A stretch of DNA of 38,728 bases from Planctomycetaceae bacterium (GTDB lineage Bacteria > Planctomycetota > Planctomycetia > Pirellulales > Pirellulaceae), in assembly GCA_015490875.1 (NCBI GenBank), contig WFWZ01000151.1, positions 1 through 38,728 on the forward strand, read 5' to 3'. Under the pieces are notes generated by a model, which had not been told where the DNA came from, made no database searches, and saw only the letters and a program-made list of their open reading frames with translations. Positions 8,881-16,391 of this stretch are shown piece by piece; position 1 is the first letter of the stretch, and the number at the start of each line of letters is the position of its first letter. Position numbers and translations under genes: made by a program.

Positions 8881-9873
8881 ATGGCGACGATTCGGGCGGC
8901 CGTGGCTCAGGCGGCAGGCGTTCCGTTTGACCGGGAAAAGACACTCGAGCGCCTCGAAGCGTGGGCACGGCGGGCGGCGGAAGAAGGAGCTCAACTGATC
9001 GTCTTTCCCGAAGCCTTCGTCGGAGGATATCCGTGGGGCGCCGACTTTGGGGCTTGTGTCGGTCGACGCACACCCGAAGGTCACGAATGGTATCGACGGT
9101 ATCACGCGGGAGCCGTTGATGTTCCCGGCAAGGCCGTCGATCGCATGACTGAAGTGGCTCGGCAGACCGACCTCCATCTCGTCGTGGGCGTGATCGAGCG
9201 GGACGGAGGAACGCTCTACTGCACCGTGTTGTTCTTCTCTCCCGAAGGATACCTTGGGAAGCACCGTAAGGTGATGCCGACGGCTGCCGAGCGGCTTGTG
9301 TGGGGGTACGGGGACGGGTCCACGCTGCCCGTCTTTTCGACGCGCATCGGTCGATTGGGCGCCGTGATTTGCTGGGAAAACTACATGCCCCTATTGCGCA
9401 TGGCCATGTATGGCAAGGGCATTCAGCTCTATTGCGCGCCGACGGCCGACAGCCGCGAACGGTGGGTGGCTTCGATGCGGCATATCGCGTTGGAGGGCCG
9501 CTGTTTCGTGTTGTCGGCTTGCCAATTCTTGCGTCGAGGCGATTTTCCGCCCGAGTTTCCGACTTGTTTCGGTGACGACCCCGAACAGATCGTTTGCCCA
9601 GGGCGGAGTGTGATCGTCAGTCCTGCGGGCGAGGTCTTGGCTGGTCCTCGCGACGACGGCGAGTGTCTGCTCACGGCTGATCTCGATTTGGACGATATCG
9701 TGCGAGGCAAGTATGACTTCGATGTGACAGGGCACTATGCGCGCCCCGATATCTTTCGGCTCGTCGTAAACGAACGGGCGACGCCACCGGTGCAGTGGGA
9801 AAGTGACATATCTTCGTCAGAAAGTTCCGAGCCGCTCCTTCCTTCGCGAACGGAGGAGTCGCATGACCGTTGA
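8881..9873 (+). CDS. Nitrilase superfamily enzyme, nitrilase branch
   Basis: A cytoplasmic carbon-nitrogen hydrolase that converts a nitrile (or possibly an amide) to a carboxylic acid and ammonia. The ATG at 8881 follows GGGAGGCGG. The Glu-Lys-Cys triad is complete: E44 in VFPEAFVGGYPWG, K130 in GKHRKVMPT and C164 in AVICWENYMPLLR. The CWENYMPL context and the PEAF-GGYP segment are those of true nitrilases rather than of amidases or N-carbamoylases, and 330 residues is a normal length. It begins 68 nt after the second sulfatase and its end overlaps the next gene by 11 nt, so it is probably translated together with the aldolase-like protein. The substrate is unknown. Confidence 0.93.
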   Translation: MATIRAAVAQAAGVPFDREKTLERLEAWARRAAEEGAQLIVFPEAFVGGYPWGADFGACVGRRTPEGHEWYRRYHAGAVDVPGKAVDRMTEVARQTDLHLVVGVIERDGGTLYCTVLFFSPEGYLGKHRKVMPTAAERLVWGYGDGSTLPVFSTRIGRLGAVICWENYMPLLRMAMYGKGIQLYCAPTADSRERWVASMRHIALEGRCFVLSACQFLRRGDFPPEFPTCFGDDPEQIVCPGRSVIVSPAGEVLAGPRDDGECLLTADLDLDDIVRGKYDFDVTGHYARPDIFRLVVNERATPPVQWESDISSSESSEPLLPSRTEESHDR

Positions 9874-10891
9874 TGCTCGAGTCACTCGTGTTCTCCAACG
9901 TGGATGTGTGATTCCTGCCAGCCCATTGGCTCTGGATGCCGATCGACGGTGGAATCGCGAACGTCAGAGGAAACTATGGGAGTATTACGACCGCTCGGGC
10001 GTCGGGGGGATGGCGATTGCGGTTCACACGACGCAGTTTGCGATTCGCGATGTCGGCCTCTTTCAGCCGCTGCTGGAGTTTGCCGGGGAAGTTCTCGATG
10101 AGATCGATCGGGGACGGGACGAGCCGCTGGTGCGAGTTGCGGGTGTCTGCGGCCGGACCGATCAGGCGATCCGGGAAGCGGAGTGGGCTCGCAAGCACGG
10201 TTTCCACTATGGCCTGGTCAGCCTGTCAGCGTGGAAGGGTGCGTCGCTCGAGGAGTGTCTCAAGCACTGCCGGCGCGTCGCCGAAGTGATCCCTCTGTTC
10301 GGTTTCTACCTCCAGCCGGCGGTCGGCGGCGTCGAACTTCCTTATCGCTTTTGGCGAGAGCTTTGCGAGTTGGAGAGGCTGGCGGCCATCAAGGTCGCCC
10401 CCTTCGATCGCTACCGGACGCTCGATGTCATGCGTGCCGTCGCCGACTCCGGACGCACGGATGTGGCCCTCTATACGGGCAACGATGACAACATCGTGGT
10501 CGACCTGCTGCAGGTTTATCCATTCGAACGAGACGGAGAGGTCCGCCGAGTTCGGTTCGTCGGTGGATTGCTCGGTCAGTGGGCGTGTTGGACGCGCCAA
10601 GCGGTCGAGTTGCTCGAGCAGTGCCATGCCTATCACCGAGGCGAACGCGACTACTCCTTCTTCGAACCGTGGATCGTGGGCTTGACCGACGCTAATGCCG
10701 CGATCTTCGATGCCGCTCATGGATATGCCGGATGCATCCCTGGAGTCCATGAAGTACTGCGCCGCCAGGGGTTGCTCGAGGGGACATGGTGTCTCGATCT
10801 GAAGGAACAGCTCAGTCCCGGCCAGGCGGAGGAAATCGACCGGGTCATGCGAGACTATCCATTCTTGGTCGATCCTCCCGAGGAGGCATAA
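9863..10891 (+). CDS. Dihydrodipicolinate synthase (DapA)-like class I aldolase/lyase
   Basis: A TIM-barrel Schiff-base lyase of the DapA/N-acetylneuraminate lyase superfamily, in a subfamily of about 340-360 residues that I recognise from planctomycetes and actinobacteria but which has no settled function. The ATG at 9863 follows GGAGGAG at 9852-9858 and overlaps the nitrilase gene by 11 nt, which suggests translational coupling. The Schiff-base Lys is K177 in AAIKVAPFDRY and the partner Tyr is Y149 in FGFYLQPAVGG. The segments GGLLGQWACW and TDANAAIFDAAHGYAGCIPG near the C terminus are characteristic. True DapA is about 290 residues with a different active-site context, so lysine synthesis is unlikely. 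The neighbours suggest that it cleaves or condenses a keto acid in a catabolic route. Confidence 0.88.
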   Translation: MTVDARVTRVLQRGCVIPASPLALDADRRWNRERQRKLWEYYDRSGVGGMAIAVHTTQFAIRDVGLFQPLLEFAGEVLDEIDRGRDEPLVRVAGVCGRTDQAIREAEWARKHGFHYGLVSLSAWKGASLEECLKHCRRVAEVIPLFGFYLQPAVGGVELPYRFWRELCELERLAAIKVAPFDRYRTLDVMRAVADSGRTDVALYTGNDDNIVVDLLQVYPFERDGEVRRVRFVGGLLGQWACWTRQAVELLEQCHAYHRGERDYSFFEPWIVGLTDANAAIFDAAHGYAGCIPGVHEVLRRQGLLEGTWCLDLKEQLSPGQAEEIDRVMRDYPFLVDPPEEA

Positions 10892-10905
10892 GGGGGTGCG
10901 AAGCG

Positions 10906-11409
10906 CTAAGGCTCTCCGTTGCTTGGGAGGAGAGTTGCCGGCTGGTTTGGGGCCACCGAAAGACGCAGGATGCCGGAAAGGTTCAGCGTCTGGCGTAGTC
11001 CTTTCAGTTGCGCAAGGAGGGCGTCGGACTGCTGAAGGTACGTCTCGAGTTGCCCGGCCAGTGGGTTGGCGTCGGCGCGGACGGCCAGTTCGTCGCCGTC
11101 ATATTGCAGTTCGACGGGGGCTTCGAATGGAATGTCGGCATCAGCCAGGATCTGGGAAACCTGTTGGGAGAGTTCGACCAGCTTTTGGGCGATGGCTTGG
11201 CGCCGAGCCCAGTCAGCCAGACGCAGACCGGCGACGGTCTGGACAGAGCCGTCTTGTGCCGCGTCGCTTTGTTGTTGGTGTTGTGAAGCGGAAGTGGTCT
11301 CAGGAGCCAGCCACTGGCGGAATGATTCCTGGAGGCCACGAATTCCTGTTTGGAGGACGTTCGCGGTCGCCTGGATTCCCGCTACCATGACCAGCGGTGA
11401 AATCGACAT
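10906..11409 (-). CDS. Hypothetical 167-residue protein, function unknown
   Basis: I do not recognise this protein. The ATG at 11409 (minus strand) has AAGGAG just upstream, so it is probably a real gene. The N-terminal 25 residues (SISPLVMVAGIQATANVLQTG) are mildly hydrophobic but not a clear signal peptide. A central Gln/Ser-rich stretch (SASQHQQQSDAAQ) looks disordered. The C-terminal half is helical with many Leu and Gln (LVELSQQVSQILADADI and LETYLQQSDALLAQLKGLRQ), which suggests coiled coil and self-assembly. It converges with the aldolase gene 14 nt away and diverges from the DNA glycosylase gene. Confidence 0.7.
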   Translation of the reverse strand: MSISPLVMVAGIQATANVLQTGIRGLQESFRQWLAPETTSASQHQQQSDAAQDGSVQTVAGLRLADWARRQAIAQKLVELSQQVSQILADADIPFEAPVELQYDGDELAVRADANPLAGQLETYLQQSDALLAQLKGLRQTLNLSGILRLSVAPNQPATLLPSNGEP

Positions 11410-11464
11410 CAGACGGTACTCCTTGCGAAAGAACTTGCGATTAGCCTGACGAGGATGCTGCCCT

Positions 11465-12160
11465 GTGAATGAGGGGATCGAAGCGAGAGAGCCGGCGCGG
11501 GTTCGCGTCCACGACGAACTCCCGAGTCAGCCTTTGCTCCCGGTGTCGTTCTATGCCCGTGATGCTCGCGATGTGGCCCGACAGCTCTTGGGCAAGTGGC
11601 TGGTGCGACGTTCGCGTCACGGCATGTGCGTGGTCAAGATTGTCGAGACCGAAGCCTATTTGGCGGAGGGGGATCCGGCCTGCCACGCGGCTCGAGGCAA
11701 GACGCCGCGCAACGAAGCCATGTTCGGACCGCCCGGTCGGTCCTATGTCTACGCCATCCATTCTCGTTGGTGCTTCAACATCGTTTGTCAGGCTGAAGGG
11801 GAACCGGCGGCCGTATTGATCCGGGCGGCGGAGCCGGTGTATGGGGATGCGGTCATGAAGCGGCTGCGTGGTGGCTGCCGGAGACTCGACTGGCTGCGCG
11901 GACCATCGCGGCTGTGCGAAGCGCTGGCGATCGACAAGCGCCTGAACCACTGGCCTTTGTACCGCCCCGAGCGCCTCTTCGTGGTCGGTTCGCCCGATCC
12001 GAGTTTGGACGAGGAAAAGATCGGTGTATCTCCTCGGATCGGCGTCACGTCCGCTCACGACCTTCGACTCCGGTACTTCGTTGATGGTTCGCCTTACGTC
12101 AGCGGCCCGAGAAAATGGCATGCTCGCCCGATCGAGCGATGGACGGTACGTCCTCATTGA
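11465..12160 (+). CDS. mpg: 3-methyladenine DNA glycosylase (AAG/MPG family)
   Basis: A base-excision repair enzyme that removes alkylated purines such as 3-methyladenine and hypoxanthine. The GTG at 11465 follows GAGGA at 11451-11455 and gives 231 residues. The N-terminal domain begins at ARDVARQLLGKWLV. The catalytic Glu is E63 in VETEAYL, with Y65 matching the stacking Tyr127 of the human enzyme. The conserved TPRNEAMFGPPG and ALAIDKRLN segments are present. In the segment YVYAIHSRWCFNI a His stands where the human enzyme has the DNA-intercalating Tyr162 (human motif YIIYGM). I believe this is shared by a bacterial subgroup. Its 3' end overlaps the convergent lipoprotein gene by seven nt. 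Confidence 0.92.
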   Translation: MNEGIEAREPARVRVHDELPSQPLLPVSFYARDARDVARQLLGKWLVRRSRHGMCVVKIVETEAYLAEGDPACHAARGKTPRNEAMFGPPGRSYVYAIHSRWCFNIVCQAEGEPAAVLIRAAEPVYGDAVMKRLRGGCRRLDWLRGPSRLCEALAIDKRLNHWPLYRPERLFVVGSPDPSLDEEKIGVSPRIGVTSAHDLRLRYFVDGSPYVSGPRKWHARPIERWTVRPH

Positions 12161-12642
12161 CCGGCAGCCGCGGCTTCCGAAACGGTTTCCCATTCGGCCA
12201 TCGGTGGCGGAACCGCACAGTCATGCTCCCCGACGACTCCGCAGGTCGGGCAGCCGCTCCCATCGCGGTGTCCCCGAAGCCACGCGAACCACCCCCGACG
12301 GCAGTCGGCACAGGGTTGGGGCCCGATATAGTGTCCGTCTTGATCGCAGCGGTCGCACCCTTTGGCCGGTGGCGGATCGTAGTGCCACTCGCCCCAATAC
12401 CATTCCCCGCAGCCGCTCCCGCACGTCGCCGCGTATTTGATGCGTCCCCAAAGGGTATATCGTTTCCACGGCGGATCGTTTTCGCAGGAAGGACAGTCAG
12501 CCGCAGCCAGGTCGCCGGCGCCTTCCTCAACATAGCCGACTTCTCCAAGTGGCATTGGGTCGTAGGCGTGGTTCCAGGCATGGCATCCTGTGAGAAATGC
12601 CAGACAGAGCGGCAAGAATCCGGCGGCGATAATGCGTCTCAT
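12154..12642 (-). CDS. Small Cys-pair-rich lipoprotein, planctomycete type
   Basis: A predicted secreted lipoprotein of 162 residues if it starts at the ATG at 12642; in-frame ATGs at 12660 and 12705 would lengthen it without changing the mature part, and none has a good ribosome site. The signal ends in the lipobox LTGC (C20). The mature protein carries five close Cys pairs (CPSC, CGSGC, CDRC, CADC, CPTC) and a GEWYWGEWHYDPPP segment, a pattern I recall from small planctomycete lipoproteins. The pairs could bind zinc or form disulfides outside the cytoplasm. The function is unknown. A long frame on the opposite strand covers the same bases but lacks family features, while the lipobox and Cys pairs support this strand. 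It overlaps the convergent glycosylase gene by seven nt. Confidence 0.75.
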   Translation of the reverse strand: MRRIIAAGFLPLCLAFLTGCHAWNHAYDPMPLGEVGYVEEGAGDLAAADCPSCENDPPWKRYTLWGRIKYAATCGSGCGEWYWGEWHYDPPPAKGCDRCDQDGHYIGPQPCADCRRGWFAWLRGHRDGSGCPTCGVVGEHDCAVPPPMAEWETVSEAAAAGQ

Positions 12643-12833
12643 GGAACAGATCATCCGCATACAAGGAGATTCGTGGACCGTGTGCGTCCGGTCCTGCCGG
12701 CGCACCTTCGTGGCACTCGTCCGTGGACCAATATCGGCAGGAGTCTTGTTCTAATCGAGAAAATCCGCAAAACTTTCCCATCTTCACATGGGCTGATCGC
12801 TGGGTTCGATAGAGCGTTTCAGTTTCGTGCGCT

Positions 12834-12859
12834 CCCGCGAGCTTATCGTGCGGCGCGGG
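12834..12859 (+). other. Stem-loop upstream of rsmG
   Basis: CCCGCG at 12834-12839 can pair with CGCGGG at 12854-12859 across a 14-nt loop. Flanking GTTTC at 12822-12826 and GAAAC at 12862-12866 can extend the stem imperfectly. The structure ends about 25-30 nt before the rsmG start and has no T-run. The rest of 12643-12891 shows no clear promoter or gene. Confidence 0.35.
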
Positions 12860-12891
12860 GTGAAACGATGAACTAGAAGGGGCCGTTTGTA

Positions 12892-13554
12892 GTGCAGGAC
12901 GAACGACGGGAATCGGTGACCGTAGCGGAGTTGGCTCGCGCGGCCAAGGAGCTCGAGATCGAGCTCACGGACGACCAGCTGCGCCAGTTGGCGGATTACG
13001 CCAACCGACTCTGGTCGTGGAATGCCCGCGTCAACTTGACGCGGCACACCGATGTTGACGCGTTCGTCCAGCGCGACGTTTGGGATTCGTGGCAACTCGC
13101 CCAGTGCCTCGAGCCGCAGGAAGAGGTCCTCGATGTGGGCAGCGGCGGAGGCGTTCCCGGTATCGTTCTCGCGATTCTGCGGCCGGACCTGCAAATCGTC
13201 CTTTGCGATTCGGTCGGCAAAAAGGCCAAGGTGCTCAACGACCTAGTCACGCATTTGGATCTCCCGATTCCCGTTTATGCGGCTCGAGCCGAGGAGCTGG
13301 TCGAGGAGTTTCGCTTCGATTCCCTGACAGCTCGCGCCGTCGGGCCGCTTCCCAAGCTCGCTCGGTGGTTCCAGGGGCGGTGGCACTATTTCGGCCGCCT
13401 ACTTGCGGTAAAGGGGCCCAAGTGGGTGCAGGAGCGGGGAGAGGCTCGTCATTTGGGCCTGATGCACGGCGTCCGGTTGCGTCGGATTCGCGCCTACCCG
13501 ATGCCCGGCACCTCGTCGGAAAGTGTGATCTTGCAGTTGAGCCGCCAGGCGTAG
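12892..13554 (+). CDS. rsmG: 16S rRNA (guanine-N7)-methyltransferase RsmG
   Basis: RsmG (GidB) methylates N7 of G527 in 16S rRNA using S-adenosylmethionine. The GTG at 12892 gives 220 residues, close to the family norm of 205-240. Family marks are the N-terminal NRLWSWNARVNLT segment, the SAM-binding loop VLDVGSGGGVPGI, the acidic CDSVGKKAKVL motif, and ARAVGPLPKL. AGAAGGGG a few nt upstream is a usable ribosome site. There is no neighbouring mnmG, parA or parB, so the common gidA-gidB-par arrangement is absent here. Identification is firm. Confidence 0.95.
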   Translation: MQDERRESVTVAELARAAKELEIELTDDQLRQLADYANRLWSWNARVNLTRHTDVDAFVQRDVWDSWQLAQCLEPQEEVLDVGSGGGVPGIVLAILRPDLQIVLCDSVGKKAKVLNDLVTHLDLPIPVYAARAEELVEEFRFDSLTARAVGPLPKLARWFQGRWHYFGRLLAVKGPKWVQERGEARHLGLMHGVRLRRIRAYPMPGTSSESVILQLSRQA

Positions 13555-13681
13555 CGAGTGCTCTTCATCGTTGTGCCCATGCGTACTGGGGCTCCGAGAT
13601 CTCCGCGGGAAGTCCCGTGAGCTAGGCTTTTCAGAGCGACACGGCGTCTATTCCCCTGGAGGGACAGGCGGCAATTCGATT

Positions 13682-13710
13682 TTGCCCCGGCGCGTTGGAT
13701 TTGGTACAAC
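13682..13710 (+). promoter_or_regulatory. Possible promoter for glmS
   Basis: TTGCCC at 13682-13687 (four of six to -35 consensus) and TACAAC at 13705-13710 (four of six to -10) are separated by exactly 17 nt, and a TGG precedes the -10. Transcription would start near 13717, leaving a leader of about 104 nt that begins with the stem-loop at 13721-13755. Confidence 0.4.
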
Positions 13711-13720
13711 GATGCGCGAG

Positions 13721-13755
13721 GAGCCCCTTCCGGTGAGGGGCGAACCGGGGGGCTC
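13721..13755 (+). other. Strong 12-bp stem-loop in the glmS leader
   Basis: GAGCCCC plus CCGGT on the left arm pair with ACCGG plus GGGGCTC on the right arm; the only irregularity is a two-base TT bulge on the left. The loop is GAGGGGCGA. It ends 65 nt before the glmS start codon and is not followed by a T-run, so it is either a leader structure or a factor-dependent stop signal for rsmG. It does not resemble the much larger glmS ribozyme. Confidence 0.55.
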
Positions 13756-13820
13756 GGGAGCGGGGGCTCGGTGATGGCGTAGGGACAAACGGGGCGTAAC
13801 ATCCAACAGGTATCTGAGCC

Positions 13821-15686
13821 ATGTGCGGCATTGTGGGATACGTCGGGAAGGACCGAGCGGTCGATTTCCTCTTGGAGGGTCTTCGGCGATTGGAATACCG
13901 CGGGTATGACAGTGCGGGGATCGCGACGCTCGACGATCGGCGTCGCCTGCATGTACTCAAGTCTCCCGGTCGGATCGAGACGCTGGCGGACGAGGTTCGA
14001 AAGCAGACGCCGACAGGTGCGACGGGGATTGGCCATACTCGCTGGGCCACGCATGGGGCGCCGACCGAACGCAATGCGCATCCTCATTTGGGAGGCGATG
14101 GCGTGGTGGCGTTGGTGCACAACGGTGTGATCGAGAACCATGCCTCACTGCGCGAGCGTCTCGCGGCGGCTGGCTACGAATTCCGGTCGCAAACCGACAG
14201 CGAGGTGGTCGCTCATTTGATCGCCGAATCGCTGCGCCAGATCGACCGACGCGGGCCGGCGCCGTCGCCCAAGGATCGGTTGATCCAGGCGGTGGAACTA
14301 GCTGTGGCTCAGTTGCAGGGCACCTATGGTTTGGCCATTCTCTTCCGAGACGCTCCCGAGTGGCTCATTGGTGTCCGTCTGGGAAGTCCGCTCGTCGTCG
14401 GGATTGGGGACGGAGTCCACTATCTGGCAAGCGACGCATCGCCGCTTGCTGGCCACACCGATCGCATCGTCTACCTGGCCGACCATCAACTGGCGCTACT
14501 CATGCCTGACGGTCTGGAGGTGCGGCACCGGGATCATGGTCGCATTCGTCATCAGATCGAGTCGCTCGAGTTGGACGCGGCCGACGTCGGCACCGGCGGC
14601 TACGACCACTACATGTTGAAGGAGATTTTCGATCAACCCGAAGCGCTGCGCAACACGATGCGAGGCCGCTTGAGTGACGACGATGCGACAGCCGTTTTCG
14701 GGGGGCTCAACTTAAGGCCCCAAGAGCTGCGTCAGGTTCGCCGCCTGTTGATCACAGCATGCGGCACGAGTTGGCATGCATCCCTTGTCGGTGAATATCT
14801 CATCGAGGAGTATGCTCGACTGCCGGTCGAAGTCGAATACGCCAGCGAACTGCGTTATCGAAATCCGCCGTTAGAGCCCGACACGTTGTTGTTTGCCGTT
14901 ACGCAAAGCGGCGAGACGGCAGACACGTTGGCGGCGCTGCGAGAACTGAAGCGAAAAGGTCATCCGACGCTGGCGATTTGCAATGTCGTGGGGAGCACGA
15001 TCGCCCAGGAAGCGAACGGAGGTATCTACCTGCACGCGGGGCCGGAAATCGGAGTCGCTTCGACGAAGGCGTATACAAGCCAGTGCCTGGCAATGGCCAT
15101 GTTGGCACTTTATTTCGGGCGGCTTCATCATTTGAGTTACGACCAGGGGCGGCGCATGATCGATGCGATGCGCCGGTTGCCGGACGCCGTCGAAGAGGCA
15201 CTCCAAACGCACGAGGTGACACGTCGGATCGCGGAACGGTATGCCGACGCTGGAAACTTCCTCTATTTGGGGCGGCAGATGAATTTCCCGACGGCGCTCG
15301 AAGGGGCACTCAAGCTGAAGGAGATCAGCTACATCCATGCAGAGGGATACCCAGCAGCCGAGATGAAGCACGGCCCGATTGCTTTAGTGGATGAGCACAC
15401 GCCGAGTGTCTTCCTTATTCCTCAGGGATTCGTCTACGACAAAGTGATGGCGAATCTGGAAGAAATCAAGGCACGAGGTGGTCCCGTCATCGCTGTCACT
15501 GTGGAAGGGGACAGCCAGACGAAGCAACTCGCCGACGAAGTGATCTACGTTCCGCAGGTCGAGGAGTTCTTGCAGCCGATCGTGAATATCGTGCCGCTAC
15601 AGCTACTGGCTTATCATATCGCCGTACTTCGCGGGTGCGATGTCGACAAGCCTCGTAATTTGGCCAAGAGCGTCACAGTCGAGTGA
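13821..15686 (+). CDS. glmS: Glutamine--fructose-6-phosphate aminotransferase (isomerizing)
   Basis: GlmS makes glucosamine-6-phosphate from fructose-6-phosphate and glutamine, the first step to UDP-GlcNAc for cell wall and lipopolysaccharide. The start MCGIVGYVG sets Cys2 as the N-terminal nucleophile after Met removal. Within the glutaminase domain LRRLEYRGYDSAGIA, GHTRWATHG and HNGVIENH are all present. Two SIS isomerase domains follow (about residues 300-430 and 470-600), with TACGTSWHA, TQSGETADT and YPAAEMKHGPIAL, and the protein ends in the typical PRNLAKSVTVE. It has 621 residues against about 609 in E. coli. The ribosome site is weak (ACAGG). It ends 54 nt from the convergent response regulator gene. 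Confidence 0.98.
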   Translation: MCGIVGYVGKDRAVDFLLEGLRRLEYRGYDSAGIATLDDRRRLHVLKSPGRIETLADEVRKQTPTGATGIGHTRWATHGAPTERNAHPHLGGDGVVALVHNGVIENHASLRERLAAAGYEFRSQTDSEVVAHLIAESLRQIDRRGPAPSPKDRLIQAVELAVAQLQGTYGLAILFRDAPEWLIGVRLGSPLVVGIGDGVHYLASDASPLAGHTDRIVYLADHQLALLMPDGLEVRHRDHGRIRHQIESLELDAADVGTGGYDHYMLKEIFDQPEALRNTMRGRLSDDDATAVFGGLNLRPQELRQVRRLLITACGTSWHASLVGEYLIEEYARLPVEVEYASELRYRNPPLEPDTLLFAVTQSGETADTLAALRELKRKGHPTLAICNVVGSTIAQEANGGIYLHAGPEIGVASTKAYTSQCLAMAMLALYFGRLHHLSYDQGRRMIDAMRRLPDAVEEALQTHEVTRRIAERYADAGNFLYLGRQMNFPTALEGALKLKEISYIHAEGYPAAEMKHGPIALVDEHTPSVFLIPQGFVYDKVMANLEEIKARGGPVIAVTVEGDSQTKQLADEVIYVPQVEEFLQPIVNIVPLQLLAYHIAVLRGCDVDKPRNLAKSVTVE

Positions 15687-15740
15687 CGATGGCGGCACAT
15701 TCGTTGCGAAGCAGGGTGGCTAGCGGGGTCCTGTCGCAAG

Positions 15741-16391
15741 CTATCTCTTCGAATCCGGGTCGCGTTCCAATTCGAATTTCGTGACGATCCGCACGAGTTC
15801 CGCCACGGATCGAACGTGCATCTTGCGCGTAACGTGGCTGCGGTGCACTTCGACGGTTTTGGCACTGATCCCGAGCTCTTCGGCGATCTTCTTAGTGGGT
15901 TTGCCCTGTACGACCCGTTCGAGGACTTCGCGTTCGCGTGGCGTCAAGGACTGAAGACGTTGTCCGACTTCTCGCTGCTCGAGGCGCTGGGAGTCTCGTT
16001 GGATTTCCTCCTGAGCCAGCTCTTCGACCCGAGCAATCAGCTCGCGAGTCTCTAGAGGCTTGGTAAAGAAATCCGCAACTCCGGCCTGCATGGCTCGGAC
16101 GGCGGTCGGCACATCACCGTAACCCGTGATGACGACGAACGGGATCGTGCACTGCTCCTGGCGGGCTCGTCGCAGGACATCCACGGCGGTCGCTCCAGGA
16201 AGCCGCCAATCGACGACGGCGCAATGGGCCTTATTTGATGTTGCCCCCTGCAAGAATTCCCCCACCGAATCGAAAGTTTCGACATGGAATCCGCGGGATT
16301 CGAGCAACGCCTGGAGCGATTCCCGGACATCCGGGTCATCGTCCAAGATCAACACCGTTGGCTGGATCGACACCACGGTTTCCCGCCTCAT
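15741..16391 (-). CDS. FixJ/NarL-type response regulator with LuxR DNA-binding domain
   Basis: A two-component transcription regulator. I chose the ATG at 16391 (216 residues); a GTG at 16376 with AGGCGG upstream fits the receiver-domain start equally well, while starts at 16406 or 16451 conflict with the predicted promoter. The receiver domain has the acidic LILDDDPD, the phospho-acceptor Asp in AVVDWRLPG (D61), the Thr in VVITGYGD and the Lys in FFTKPLE, so all key residues are kept. A linker helix leads to the LuxR-type helix-turn-helix: SLTPREREVLERVVQGKPTK followed by IAEELGISAKTVEVHRSHV. The neighbouring divergent kinase gene is the obvious partner candidate. No target can be read from the sequence, though the shared intergenic dyads suggest local control. 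Confidence 0.92.
   Translation of the reverse strand: MRRETVVSIQPTVLILDDDPDVRESLQALLESRGFHVETFDSVGEFLQGATSNKAHCAVVDWRLPGATAVDVLRRARQEQCTIPFVVITGYGDVPTAVRAMQAGVADFFTKPLETRELIARVEELAQEEIQRDSQRLEQREVGQRLQSLTPREREVLERVVQGKPTKKIAEELGISAKTVEVHRSHVTRKMHVRSVAELVRIVTKFELERDPDSKR

Noticed and set aside
9863-10891. Calling the DapA-like protein dihydrodipicolinate synthase of lysine synthesis
   Set aside because: Its length and active-site surroundings belong to another subfamily, and its neighbours are catabolic.
12115-12876. A 253-residue plus-strand frame over the lipoprotein gene
   Set aside because: It starts inside the glycosylase gene and shows no family features, while the minus strand has a lipobox and regular Cys pairs.
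13555-13820. glmS ribozyme upstream of glmS
   Set aside because: The leader is too short and shows only one simple stem-loop. The ribozyme needs several helices and a pseudoknot core that I cannot find.
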